Assembly (NCBI GenBank): GCA_021203365.1
Contig: JAJQBI010000055.1
Span: 1-38,577 of the forward strand
Source: Clostridiales bacterium
GTDB lineage: Bacteria; Bacillota; Clostridia; Lachnospirales; Lachnospiraceae
Reading direction: 5' to 3'
Length of the DNA: 38,577 bases
Below the pieces are notes generated by a model that searched no databases, was not told the DNA's origin, and saw nothing but the letters and a program-made list of their open reading frames with translations. Shown here one piece after another: positions 14,214 through 21,846 of the stretch. A program made the translations under genes and the position numbers. Every line of letters begins with the position of its first letter. Within the stretch, counting starts at the first letter, position 1.

Positions 14214-15623
14214 ATGTTTAGTTTTGCTTCAAAGACAAATGACCCGAACACGAAGCTTGGGTGGAACGACCGGATTGGTTACGGAATTGGCAACTTTGGT
14301 ATGGCCTGGGTAAATGGCATGATGTCGGCCTTCCTTATGAAGTATCTGACCGACGTGTCGCTGGTAGATGCGGGAGTGGTGAGTATGATCATTGCCGTTT
14401 CCAAGCTGTTTGACGGTGTGTCCGACCTGTTTATGGGAAGAATTGTAGATGGAACGCATTCAAAGATGGGAAAAGCCAGAGTATGGCTGGTGCGAATGTG
14501 TATTCCGATGGCACTGTCCACAATTTTACTGTTCAGTATTCCATCGTCGATGCAGGGAATGATCAAATATGTATATGTATTTATTCTTTATAATCTTGTA
14601 AACGCTGTGTTCTACACGGCAATGTTTGTTCCGTACAATTCGCTGATCTCACTGAGTACAACGGACAGTTACGAGCACGGTATGCTCGGAAATATCAGCA
14701 TGATTTTCCAGACGATTGCGAATATTTGCATGAATACATTCTTTATGGCAATGGTGGTGAAATTCTCCGGCGCGGCAGAGCCGTATGTGACAGAGGCACA
14801 GAAAGGCTGGACGATGGCGACGATCGTTGTGGGTATTATCATTGTGATTTCCGCATTGATCTGTGTATTTGGTACAAAAGAGCGGACGGCTGCACAGGTG
14901 GAAAACGGGGAGCAGCCGAAGGATGAGGTTTCGACCGGAAAGGCTCTGAAATCTTTGTTTACGAACCGGTACTGGCTGACTATGATTTTTGCGATGTTCG
15001 TAATTTTCTTCATTATTGTTATGTATTCAGCTGGGGCGATTTATTACTGCGCAGATGTTCTTGGAGATTACGCACTCTATACACCGGTCAATAACGCCCT
15101 GTCGATCGCGCAGTTTGCCACCATGTTCTTCACCCCGTTCTTTATGAAGAAATTCGGCAAGCACATGACCTACATGGTCGGACTGGTTGGTATGGGGATC
15201 GGATTCCTGGGTACTGGATTTGCAGGTACCAGCGTAGCACTCCTGATTGTGTTCAACGCCCTGAAGGGCATCGGTCTCGGTGCTGCAGGTGGCATGGCGT
15301 TCGGTATGGTTGCAGATACGCTGGAGTATGGTGAATGGAAAGACGGATTTAAGGTGGTTGGTATGGGCAACGCAGCCATTTCAGCGGCACAGAAGCTGGG
15401 TCTTGGCATCGGGCAGGTTGTGCTCGGATGGATTCTGGCGTTTGGCGGATATGACGGATCAGCGGCGGTGCAGAGTGCTTCTGCGAAGGCTGCGATTTCC
15501 TTCCTTTATAACTGGCTGCCGGTGGCTATGATTGTGGTTACGTTCATCATCATGCTGAGCTATAAGCTGGATAAGGAGCTTCCGGGAATTCAGAAGGATC
15601 TGGAAGAGCCTAATAAAAGATAA
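14214..15623 (+). CDS. GPH-family (glycoside-pentoside-hexuronide) cation symporter
   Basis: 469 residues with 12 predicted membrane helices. It shows MFS/GPH traits: the N-terminal LGWNDRIGYGIGNFGMAWVN, the KLFDGVSDLFMGRIVDGTHSKMGKAR loop after helix 2 (the family's D-x-x-x-D-x-x-x-G motif), and a large cytoplasmic loop after helix 6 (KERTAAQVENGEQPKDE). These symporters import di- or oligosaccharides, glucuronides or xylosides with H+ or Na+. GGAGGAAAAG precedes the ATG. It lies between the hydrolase and the esterases, so its substrate is probably the glycoside that those enzymes attack. The exact sugar is unknown. Confidence 0.88.
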   Translation: MFSFASKTNDPNTKLGWNDRIGYGIGNFGMAWVNGMMSAFLMKYLTDVSLVDAGVVSMIIAVSKLFDGVSDLFMGRIVDGTHSKMGKARVWLVRMCIPMALSTILLFSIPSSMQGMIKYVYVFILYNLVNAVFYTAMFVPYNSLISLSTTDSYEHGMLGNISMIFQTIANICMNTFFMAMVVKFSGAAEPYVTEAQKGWTMATIVVGIIIVISALICVFGTKERTAAQVENGEQPKDEVSTGKALKSLFTNRYWLTMIFAMFVIFFIIVMYSAGAIYYCADVLGDYALYTPVNNALSIAQFATMFFTPFFMKKFGKHMTYMVGLVGMGIGFLGTGFAGTSVALLIVFNALKGIGLGAAGGMAFGMVADTLEYGEWKDGFKVVGMGNAAISAAQKLGLGIGQVVLGWILAFGGYDGSAAVQSASAKAAISFLYNWLPVAMIVVTFIIMLSYKLDKELPGIQKDLEEPNKR

Positions 15624-15674
15624 TTAGAATCCTTTTCATGAATCAGTTTTGAAGGAAAGTAACGATTCAGAAAG

Positions 15675-15699
15675 GTACCTCGCATTCGCTGCGAGGTAC
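15675..15699. repeat. Perfect 10-bp-stem hairpin next to the truncated MITE end
   Basis: GTACCTCGCA (15675-15684), loop TTCGC, TGCGAGGTAC (15690-15699). It replaces the left part expected of the 206-bp element and may be an insertion into or a variant of that element. It could also act as a terminator for the symporter gene, although no T-run follows. Confidence 0.6.
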
Positions 15700-15749
15700 G
15701 GAGGAATTCTCAGGTATCATAGGGGTCAGATACTTTTGACCCCAACATC
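15698..15749 (+). mobile_element. Right-end remnant of the 206-bp MITE-like element (copy 3)
   Basis: From ACGGAGGAATTCTCAGG onward the sequence matches the right quarter of the full copies and ends in the same CTTTTGACCCCAACATC terminus. The last hairpin is kept (GGGGTCAGA-TAC-TTTTGACCCC). The left three hairpins are missing. It ends 27 bp before the start codon of the esterase gene. Confidence 0.75.
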
Positions 15750-15776
15750 TTAAGATACATGGAACAGGAGTCGAAA

Positions 15777-16619
15777 ATGGCATTTATAGAAATGAATTTT
15801 ATGTCTGAAGCTCTGATGCGGACGGTCCCTGTAAATGTGATTCTCCCGGCGGACAAGCTGGTGCCGCCGGGGGCTCCAAAGCCAGAATGCAGGCCATTTC
15901 AGACCCTGTATCTGTTGAATGGGGTCATGGGGAATCATACGGACTGGATGAACGCGACGGCGATTCAGGCTCTGGCTGAAGAGAGAGACCTGGCGGTGAT
16001 AATGCCGGGCGGAGAAAACATGTTTTACCTCGATCATGAGCCGACCCATGCGCTTTATGGGGAATTTGTCGGAAAAGAGCTGGTGGAATTCACGAGAAAG
16101 ATTTTCCCTCTTTCACAGAAACGAGAGGATACTTTTATTGGCGGGCTTTCTATGGGAGGCTACGGGGCATTGCGGAACGGACTGAAATACAGTGATCACT
16201 TTGGGAAAATCGTCAGCCTGTCCGCTGCGATGATGCTTTATACGCTGGAAGAGAGGACGGATGACCATCCAATGTTTATGGAGCGCCGGAGCTTTGCCAT
16301 GGAGATTTTTGGAGACTTTGACAAAGTGATGGAAAGCGACAGAAATCCGGTATGGCTGCTGCGTCAGCTAAAGGAGCAGGGAAGGGAGATTCCTGAGATT
16401 TATCAGGCAGTCGGAACAGAGGATTTTCTTCTTTCGGCAAACCGCCAGCTTCATCAGGAACTTGTGGAAGCTGGTGCAGACGTTACATACGCAGAGATGC
16501 CGGGCGGACATGACTGGAGCTTCTGGAGAAGCCAGCTGCCCAAATTGCTGGATTGGCTTCCTCTTGATGATGTCAGTCCTGGTATCAACAGTGGAAATAT
16601 AGGGGTGAATGAATCATGA
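15777..16619 (+). CDS. Esterase-family alpha/beta hydrolase (tributyrin-esterase/EstA-like)
   Basis: 280 residues. GGLSMGGYGALR carries the nucleophile Ser125 in a G-x-S-x-G elbow. The C-terminal YAEMPGGHDWSFWRSQLP carries the catalytic His, typical of the esterase D / EstA / feruloyl-esterase-like group. There is no signal peptide, so it is cytoplasmic. I start at ATG 15777, 6 bases after AGGAG, not at ATG 15759. It overlaps the next gene by four bases (ATGA). Members remove acetyl or feruloyl groups from sugars, which fits the surrounding glycoside locus. Confidence 0.85.
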   Translation: MAFIEMNFMSEALMRTVPVNVILPADKLVPPGAPKPECRPFQTLYLLNGVMGNHTDWMNATAIQALAEERDLAVIMPGGENMFYLDHEPTHALYGEFVGKELVEFTRKIFPLSQKREDTFIGGLSMGGYGALRNGLKYSDHFGKIVSLSAAMMLYTLEERTDDHPMFMERRSFAMEIFGDFDKVMESDRNPVWLLRQLKEQGREIPEIYQAVGTEDFLLSANRQLHQELVEAGADVTYAEMPGGHDWSFWRSQLPKLLDWLPLDDVSPGINSGNIGVNES

Positions 16620-18175
16620 GCGAATACATTGTAAATACGAAAAGCGGAAAGGTGAGAGGGTATCTTCGGGAAGAACGGATTGAGTATCTTGGAATCCCAT
16701 ACGCAAAGCCGCCGGTAGGTCCTCTTCGCTTTAAGCGGGCGCAGGAAATGGAACCCTGGGACGGTGTGTTTGACGCAAAAGAATACGGCCCGGAGGCCAT
16801 TCAGAATGACGAGGGCGTCAATAAGGGTTCTGAGGATTGCCTGACAATTAATATCCAGCGGCCGGTATACGGAGAAAACCTGCCGGTGTTTGTCTATATC
16901 CACGGCGGCGGCTATACCACAGGAGCGGCGAATGTACCGCTTTATAATGGAAAGCATTTTGCGGATGATGGTCTGGTGTTTGTTTCTTTCCAGTATCGGA
17001 TGAGTGTGCTTGGCTTTTATGATTTTACGACCTATCCGGGGTGTGAAGAATTTGAGAGTAACTGTGGGATTTCTGACCAGATTCTGGCGATGCGCTGGAT
17101 TCATGAGAATATCAGTGCCTTCGGCGGCGATCCGGATAATGTGACGATTAATGGTGAATCCGCCGGCGGGGCGACGGTTGTGAACATGCTGGCGATGCCG
17201 GCTGTAAAAGGGTATTTTCAGAAGGCCATCGCACAGAGCAGCCTGTCAAACTGTGTATGCACACACGAGATGGCCAGACAGAATATAGATCTGTATCTGG
17301 AAGCGATGGGAATGACAGAAAAGGATATTCCAAAGCTGAAAGAAATGGATCCGTTTGAGATGCTGAAAGGACACGCTTATGTCTCGGAAGTCCATCAGTA
17401 CAAAAATCCGGGAATCTTCCTGCCGGGTCCGGTGATTGATGACCTGCTTCCTGAGCGCCCGATTGACGCGATCCGCAAGGGCAGCGCGGAGGGAGTCAAG
17501 CTCATCATCGGTACGAATCTGCAGGAAGGGACGATGTTTGTGCATCCGGAGAAGACCGGATTCCCGAATTCCTGGGCGATGGTCGCGGAAATGCTGGAAA
17601 AGAATGATCATGCCGATGCAATCCCGCGGGTGATTGACTATTATCATCCGTCGGTAAATGACCGATTTACAAAATTTAAGGCACAGACGGAGTTTTCTAT
17701 GAGTGCAGTACCGCCGGTGGAGGAGCATTTTGAGCAGGAGGGTGCCTACCCATTCATAGCGTTTGCAACAGATTATGCATTTCAGATGCCATCCATCAAG
17801 GTTGCAGAGGCGCAGAGAAAATACACAAAAGATGTCTGGATGTACCGCTATGAATGCATCACCAAATCCGGCTGGGAAACCGGATGGCTGGCATCTCACG
17901 CATTTGAGCTTCCGCTTTCCTTCGGAAACATGGATTTTCATTTCAGCCAGTTTGTGTTTAAGGACGAGTCCCAGGAGATGATCCAGAAGTTAATCGACGA
18001 GATCCACGGCTCCTGGGTGCAGTTTGCAAAGACTGGAGATCCCAATCCCGAGTGGCTGCGGTTTGCCGGATACGATTCACCGGTGCGCATTTTTGACAGA
18101 GAGAGCAGGACCACACGCCTGGACCGGACGGAGCTGATGCGTGTGTGGGATGATATGAGATTTTATGAGGATTAG
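16616..18175 (+). CDS. Type-B carboxylesterase/lipase family protein
   Basis: 519 residues, full length for the family. The oxyanion-hole HGGGY is at residues 96-100, the nucleophile Ser182 is in NGESAGGATV, and ASHAFELPLSFGN near residue 427 carries the catalytic His. GSEDCLTINI near the N-terminus is the family's second signature. There is no signal sequence. The start overlaps the preceding esterase stop (ATGA), so the two are co-translated. Two different esterases side by side suggest stepwise removal of ester groups from one imported glycoside. Confidence 0.9.
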   Translation: MSEYIVNTKSGKVRGYLREERIEYLGIPYAKPPVGPLRFKRAQEMEPWDGVFDAKEYGPEAIQNDEGVNKGSEDCLTINIQRPVYGENLPVFVYIHGGGYTTGAANVPLYNGKHFADDGLVFVSFQYRMSVLGFYDFTTYPGCEEFESNCGISDQILAMRWIHENISAFGGDPDNVTINGESAGGATVVNMLAMPAVKGYFQKAIAQSSLSNCVCTHEMARQNIDLYLEAMGMTEKDIPKLKEMDPFEMLKGHAYVSEVHQYKNPGIFLPGPVIDDLLPERPIDAIRKGSAEGVKLIIGTNLQEGTMFVHPEKTGFPNSWAMVAEMLEKNDHADAIPRVIDYYHPSVNDRFTKFKAQTEFSMSAVPPVEEHFEQEGAYPFIAFATDYAFQMPSIKVAEAQRKYTKDVWMYRYECITKSGWETGWLASHAFELPLSFGNMDFHFSQFVFKDESQEMIQKLIDEIHGSWVQFAKTGDPNPEWLRFAGYDSPVRIFDRESRTTRLDRTELMRVWDDMRFYED

Positions 18176-18189
18176 AAGCTGACGGACAA

Positions 18190-18297
18190 ATGACACGGGA
18201 TCTTACGGGCTGAAAAGTTGGCTGTGAAATCTTTTTCCATTTTGCGCTGGACTGATACGTAATCATTGGACTCGGGCCGTAATGACCTGTGTGTCAT
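18190..18297. other. Imperfect long inverted repeat after the carboxylesterase gene
   Basis: The left arm (18190-18210: AATGACACGGGATCTTACGGG) is an imperfect match to the reverse complement of 18275-18297 (GGGCCGTAATGACCTG-TGTGTCAT). About 65 bases separate the arms. A further TGTCATCTG / CAGGTGACA pairing lies just downstream. This may be a terminator region or a decayed small element. Confidence 0.35.
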
Positions 18298-18400
18298 CTG
18301 TGCTTCGTCTTCCTGGCGGAGACAGGTGACATGTGCGGGACAATCGGAAACTGGCAAGAAATCTTTAATCTTGATTTTTAGAACAGGGAGGCATTTTCGT

Positions 18401-18649
18401 ATGATTATGAAAATGCGGCTTGATACTATTTATAAGGTGAAAGAGTTTGTGGGACTTGCGGACCGTTATGACGGAAAAGTAGAAGTGTCTTCAGGAAGAT
18501 GCACAGTGAACGGAAAATCAATTCTGGGTATTCTTTCGCTCGATCTCTCAGGCGACCTGTTCGTGAAGATGGAGGAAAAAGAAGATTCGTATTGTTTTGT
18601 AAAGGAATTACAGATTTGGGGCCTGTGCATGGAGGGAATGCAGAGATGA
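18401..18649 (+). CDS. HPr-like protein lacking the phosphorylatable histidine
   Basis: 82 residues with the HPr fold pattern: YKVKEFVGLADRYDGKVEVS, then GRCTVNGKSILGILSLDLSG. The KSILGILSLDL segment matches the Ser46 region of HPr. The His15 region has no histidine (VKEFVGLADRY), so it cannot pass phosphate in the PTS; such proteins are common in Clostridia and may be regulatory. AGGGAGG lies upstream at good spacing. I start at ATG 18401; ATG 18407 is possible. Confidence 0.75.
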   Translation: MIMKMRLDTIYKVKEFVGLADRYDGKVEVSSGRCTVNGKSILGILSLDLSGDLFVKMEEKEDSYCFVKELQIWGLCMEGMQR

Positions 18650-18777
18650 TGTTTAAAAGCCATTACGGGGAAACAACAGCGGTGGTGTTCTCGATTGTGA
18701 TGCTGCAAACATTTTTTCCATATGTAAAGAAATATCCGCTGAACCCGTGGGAATCCGTAGATTTATCATATGAATAA
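18649..18777 (+). CDS. Very small open frame of unknown nature (42 codons)
   Basis: Starts on the last base of the HPr-like stop codon and reads MFKSHYGETTAVVFSIVMLQ, then TFFPYVKKYPLNPWESVDLSYE. A short hydrophobic centre could span a membrane. No family is recognised. It ends just as the MmcQ/YjbR remnant starts, so it may be a degenerate piece rather than a gene. Confidence 0.3.
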   Translation: MFKSHYGETTAVVFSIVMLQTFFPYVKKYPLNPWESVDLSYE

Positions 18778-18892
18778 AACGAACTGGCTCAGCGTCCTGT
18801 TTGATGGGACGGTATCGGACGATCAGATTCTGGATTTACTGGATATGAGCTATCAGCTGACGGCAAAGAAAAAGAAACAGCGGGTGGAATAA
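18770..18892 (+). pseudogene. MmcQ/YjbR-family protein, C-terminal remnant
   Basis: The 40-codon frame MNKTNWLSVLFDGTVSDDQI, then LDLLDMSYQLTA, matches the C-terminal end of MmcQ/YjbR proteins (x-W-x-x-V-x-L-D-G-S-V-x-D-x-x-I-x-x-L-x-D-x-S-Y-x-L). The N-terminal two thirds are missing. A clear terminator follows about 70 bp later. Confidence 0.6.
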
Positions 18893-18961
18893 ATTATGTC
18901 ACCGCAGAGTACGAGCAGTGTTTTAATCTCCACTCATACAATGTAAATAACGATGATATAT

Positions 18962-18995
18962 AGCTCACATGATTTTGCGCATGTGGGCTTTTTTC
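18962..18995 (+). terminator. Intrinsic terminator
   Basis: AGCTCACATG (18962-18971) pairs with CATGTGGGCT (18980-18989), one G-U pair, 8-base loop, followed by TTTTTTC. It closes the HPr-like / MmcQ remnant unit. Confidence 0.85.
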
Positions 18996-19068
18996 TTTTA
19001 TGGAGGTGATGAAGAAAGTGGATCAGGGTTCACGATATTCTGTGACAGCGAGGCAGGCTGCGGAAGCT

Positions 19069-19965
19069 TCAGGACGGTTTTTGGGGACTTCCGATGATAT
19101 TTCGTACTGACTGCAGAAACCTGTCTGCCGCCCTTGTAAGCACCTGATATTTTTTCCAGACAATATGCATAGGAAGATCATGTGAACCTGCCAGTGGTCG
19201 GTAACACAGACGGCTGTCACCGGAAACATTGACAATATGGTCAAAGCAGATGGCGTAACCCATTCCCTCCTCTACCATAACAGAACCGTTGAACAGCAGA
19301 TTATAGGTTGCTACGACATTGACCTTCTCTTCACAGCAATGAAGAAGGCTCAGCAGATTATTGTCATGAACGGACTGACGAGAGACAATTAATGGCTTCT
19401 CCCATAGATCCTGCGGCTGGACCAGATCCTTTTGGGCCAGCGGATCGTCACGGCACATAAGGACTCCAAAGCTGTCCGTGGATGGAACCTCAAGACTGTT
19501 GTATTTCGATGAATCGATATCGCCGAAAAGCAAGCCAAAATCAAGGAGTCCGCGTTCCAGATTTTCCGTCACGCTTACCCTGTCTCCGCTGACAATATGG
19601 AAATGGACGAGGGGATATTCTGCCCGTAAAGACTGCGCCGCTTTTGCAAGAAAACGAATCCCTTCTGTTTCACCGGCTCCGATATGGATGTCTCCGGCAA
19701 TGATCTGGTCCGACATGGCAATCTCGTCTTCTGTTTTCCTTACTAGTTCCATGATTTCCTCTGCTCGTTTGCGGAGGATCATCCCTTCTTCTGTCAGAGT
19801 GATTTTTCGATTGCTGCGGATGAACAGCTGTTTTCCCAGTTCTTCCTCCAGGTCTTTGAGCTGCCGAGAGAGCGTCGGCTGGGAAAGATGCAGAGATTCT
19901 GCGGCACCGAGAATACTCTGTTCCCGTGTAACTGCCAGAAAGTATTGCAATACTCTTAATTCCAC
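19069..19965 (-). CDS. LysR-family transcriptional regulator (1)
   Basis: About 298 residues: an N-terminal winged helix (VELRVLQYFLAVTREQSILG, then AAESLHLSQPTLSRQLKDLE), and a periplasmic-binding-like effector domain. I start at the GTG that encodes the V of VELRV (19965), because GAGGAGG lies 8 bases upstream and the paralogue at 30915-31805 begins MELRV at the same place. It points away from the small-protein / DUF3737 / MalY / aldo-keto reductase run, which it probably controls. The short tandem repeats in its upstream region could be binding sites. The effector is unknown. Confidence 0.88.
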   Translation of the reverse strand: MELRVLQYFLAVTREQSILGAAESLHLSQPTLSRQLKDLEEELGKQLFIRSNRKITLTEEGMILRKRAEEIMELVRKTEDEIAMSDQIIAGDIHIGAGETEGIRFLAKAAQSLRAEYPLVHFHIVSGDRVSVTENLERGLLDFGLLFGDIDSSKYNSLEVPSTDSFGVLMCRDDPLAQKDLVQPQDLWEKPLIVSRQSVHDNNLLSLLHCCEEKVNVVATYNLLFNGSVMVEEGMGYAICFDHIVNVSGDSRLCYRPLAGSHDLPMHIVWKKYQVLTRAADRFLQSVRNIIGSPQKPS

Positions 19966-20000
19966 TTCAGGTTCCTCCTCGTCTGTTACCATCTATAATC

Positions 20001-20015
20001 TGCTGATCCTCAGCA
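20001..20015. promoter_or_regulatory. Small palindrome upstream of LysR 1
   Basis: TGCTGA-TCC-TCAGCA, 36 bp upstream of the LysR start. The size suits an operator or a short hairpin in the LysR leader. Confidence 0.4.
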
Positions 20016-20030
20016 GGCTATCAATCTGTT

Positions 20031-20069
20031 TATCAGTAGGTTTCAGTGGTTTCAGTAGGTTTCAGTATA
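20031..20069 (+). repeat. Four short tandem repeats upstream of LysR 1
   Basis: TATCAGTAGG, TTTCAGTGG, TTTCAGTAGG and TTTCAGTATA follow one another directly (unit 9-10 bp, close to one DNA turn). They sit in the divergent region between LysR 1 and the DUF3737 run. Confidence 0.8.
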
Positions 20070-20160
20070 TAACAATCCTTTATAACTTTCAAGCATATCT
20101 GACAATTCAAACTAAGTATTTGCTATAAGCATTGCAGGAAACTATAATGTGAACTGAAGG

Positions 20161-20235
20161 GATATTCGCTGCTCGCAGCAGAAAATCACGAGGCCGGGCG
20201 AGCAGCTATGCTGCGAGTAAGCAGTGTGCCTGAAG
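20161..20235. other. GC-rich structured sequence with competing hairpins
   Basis: GCTGCTCG (20168-20175) can pair with CGAGCAGC (20199-20206), or the overlapping CTCGCAGCA (20172-20180) can pair with TGCTGCGAG (20209-20217). A local CAGC-TAT-GCTG hairpin competes with both. It lies just before copy 1 of the MITE-like element. It may be part of a dispersed palindromic repeat. Confidence 0.4.
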
Positions 20236-20267
20236 CTATGCGCGGACAGACAAACATGGTATGCTAT

Positions 20268-20473
20268 GATACCAGGGTCAAAAGGTTATGAATGGAACAT
20301 TTATGTTCCAATTCATAACCTCTTGACCCGCCCAAAACATGAGGAAGTAGCCATTTGGGCTAATATATTAGCCCAAATGAGCGGATTCCGAATGCTTTTG
20401 AGAATTCCGGGAGTGCGAAGCACGGAAGAATTCTCAGGTATCATAGGGGTCAAATGCTTTTGACCCCAACATC
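20268..20473 (+). mobile_element. 206-bp MITE-like element, copy 1, four hairpins
   Basis: Ends are GATACCAGGGTCAAAAG and, on the opposite strand, GATGTTGGGGTCAAAAG (13 of 17 identical). A 7-bp duplication ATGCTAT flanks it (20261-20267 and 20474-20480). Inside: H1 20275-20329 (GGTTATGAAT/ATTCATAACC core), H2 20352-20379 (28-bp perfect palindrome around TAATATATTA), H3 20400-20435 (GAGAATTCC/GGAAGAATTCTC with GTGC-GAA-GCAC on top), H4 20446-20467 (GGGGTCAAA/TTTTGACCCC). No protein is encoded. Copy 2 has the same length and order. It would be transcribed as the leader of the next gene. Confidence 0.85.
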
Positions 20474-20651
20474 ATGCTATTTGAAATCAGGAAACAGATC
20501 GCAGCAATGAAGAGAGGAGCTGCTTACATGAAACACAAAAAAAATACCTGTCTTTTTGTCAACCTGGGTGCTGACACTTCTGCTCATGGGAGGCCAGGGG
20601 ATAAATACAGCGTCTTATGATGAGAAGACAGAGAAAAAAGGAATGGCTATT

Positions 20652-20885
20652 ATGGAATACAGTGAGAAAGAAATGATTCAGAATATGAAAGATGCCGGAT
20701 GTGACGCTGCCTGTATCCAGGAATTTCTTGAGGAATACAGGCAGGGGGCTCAAAAGAAATGTGATATGGTTTTAAGCCGTCACCGGCGGGAACTGCTGGA
20801 GCAGCTGCACCAGGAGCAGAAAAAAATCGACTGTCTGGATTATCTCAGTTATCAGATACAGCGAAACAGGAAAGGAAATGGATGA
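20652..20885 (+). CDS. Small conserved helical protein preceding DUF3737, with a frameshifted upstream leader
   Basis: From ATG 20652 the protein reads MEYSEKEMIQNMKDAGCDAA, followed by a charged helical body and KKIDCLDYLSYQIQR. This form is familiar from Lachnospiraceae as a 70-80 residue protein; no function is known. AAAAGGA lies 10 bases upstream. The frame is open further back to a hydrophobic stretch (LSTWVLTLLLMGGQG). That stretch could be reached from ATG 20528, which has a fine AGAGAGGAG site, only by a one-base shift in the A8 tract at 20537-20544. The product may therefore exist in a short and a signal-bearing form. The stop overlaps the DUF3737 start. Confidence 0.65.
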   Translation: MEYSEKEMIQNMKDAGCDAACIQEFLEEYRQGAQKKCDMVLSRHRRELLEQLHQEQKKIDCLDYLSYQIQRNRKGNG

Positions 20886-21790
20886 TGAAGAGCACACAGA
20901 AAAACAGTAAGGAAATCAGGAACCAGTATCTGACAGGCGAACGGGCTCTTTTTCAGGGGCATGATCTGCAGATCATTGATACCATCTTCGCAGACGGGGA
21001 ATCCCCGCTTAAGGAGAGCCATGATATCGAATTACTTGGCTGCATGTTTAAGTGGAAGTATCCACTTTGGTATGCACAGAATATTACCGTAACAAAAAGC
21101 ACCTGGTTTGAAATGGGACGTGCGGGCGTCTGGTATACCGATCATATCAGCGTAACAGATTCTGCGATTGAAGCGCCGAAGAACTTCCGCCGCTGCCGCG
21201 ATGTGACTTTGTGTAATGTATCATTTTCAAATGCCGCAGAGACTCTCTGGAGCTGCGACAGGGTAAAGATGGACCGGGTGACAGCAAAGGGTGATTATTT
21301 CGCCATGAACAGCCAGAATATGGAAATCACCGGACTGACTTTGTATGGCAATTATTCCTTCGACGGAGCAAAAAATGTGGTAATCCGCAACTCTCACCTG
21401 CTCTCCAAGGATGCTTTCTGGAACAGTGAAAATATAACGGTATACGATTCCTTTATTTCCGGAGAATACCTGGGATGGAACGCAAAAAATCTGACCCTTG
21501 TAAACTGCACCATTGAAAGCCTGCAGGGGATGTGCTACATTGATAATCTGGTCATGAAAAACTGCAAACTGCTGAATACAACGCTCGCTTTCGAGTATTC
21601 CACCGTAGATGCACAGATTGACAGTTCCATCGACAGTGTGATGAATCCGACAGGCGGGGTGATCCGGGCAGAGTCCATCGGAGAACTGATTATGGATCGG
21701 GATAAAATTGATCCTGCAAAAACAACGATCATCTGCAATCAGGAAGCGCGTTCCGCACAACCCTGTGTATTTAGATCAGTGGCTGTGTGA
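20882..21790 (+). CDS. DUF3737 family protein (right-handed beta-helix)
   Basis: 302 residues, full length for the family. After LTGERALFQGHDLQIIDTIF the sequence is a series of short strand-turn repeats (ITVTKSTWFEM, ISVTDSAIEAP, VVIRNSHLLSK, ITVYDSFISGE, LTLVNCTIESL), as expected for a beta-helix. The biochemical role is unknown. It overlaps the preceding small gene by four bases, so the two are co-translated. The nearby MalY lyase and Fe-S aldo/keto reductases and the LysR regulator suggest a stress or redox role, which is inference. ATG 20885 is an equally possible start. Confidence 0.9.
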   Translation: MMKSTQKNSKEIRNQYLTGERALFQGHDLQIIDTIFADGESPLKESHDIELLGCMFKWKYPLWYAQNITVTKSTWFEMGRAGVWYTDHISVTDSAIEAPKNFRRCRDVTLCNVSFSNAAETLWSCDRVKMDRVTAKGDYFAMNSQNMEITGLTLYGNYSFDGAKNVVIRNSHLLSKDAFWNSENITVYDSFISGEYLGWNAKNLTLVNCTIESLQGMCYIDNLVMKNCKLLNTTLAFEYSTVDAQIDSSIDSVMNPTGGVIRAESIGELIMDRDKIDPAKTTIICNQEARSAQPCVFRSVAV

Positions 21791-21846
21791 ATTTCAGAAC
21801 AAATCTGAAAACGGCCTGATATACAGGAATGTAAGGAGAGTGAAAA

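Noticed and set aside
15698-15749. Right-end element as a simple intrinsic terminator of the symporter gene
   Set aside because: Hairpin 4 lacks a following T-run, and the full 17-bp end is shared with the two full-length elements, so an element end explains it better, although some termination is not excluded.
20224-20463. Open frame of 79 codons across the repeated element, similar to one at 27777-27974
   Set aside because: The two peptides look conserved only because the underlying 206-bp element is repeated. The sequence is almost entirely palindromic hairpins, there is no ribosome site, and changes preserve stems rather than amino acids.
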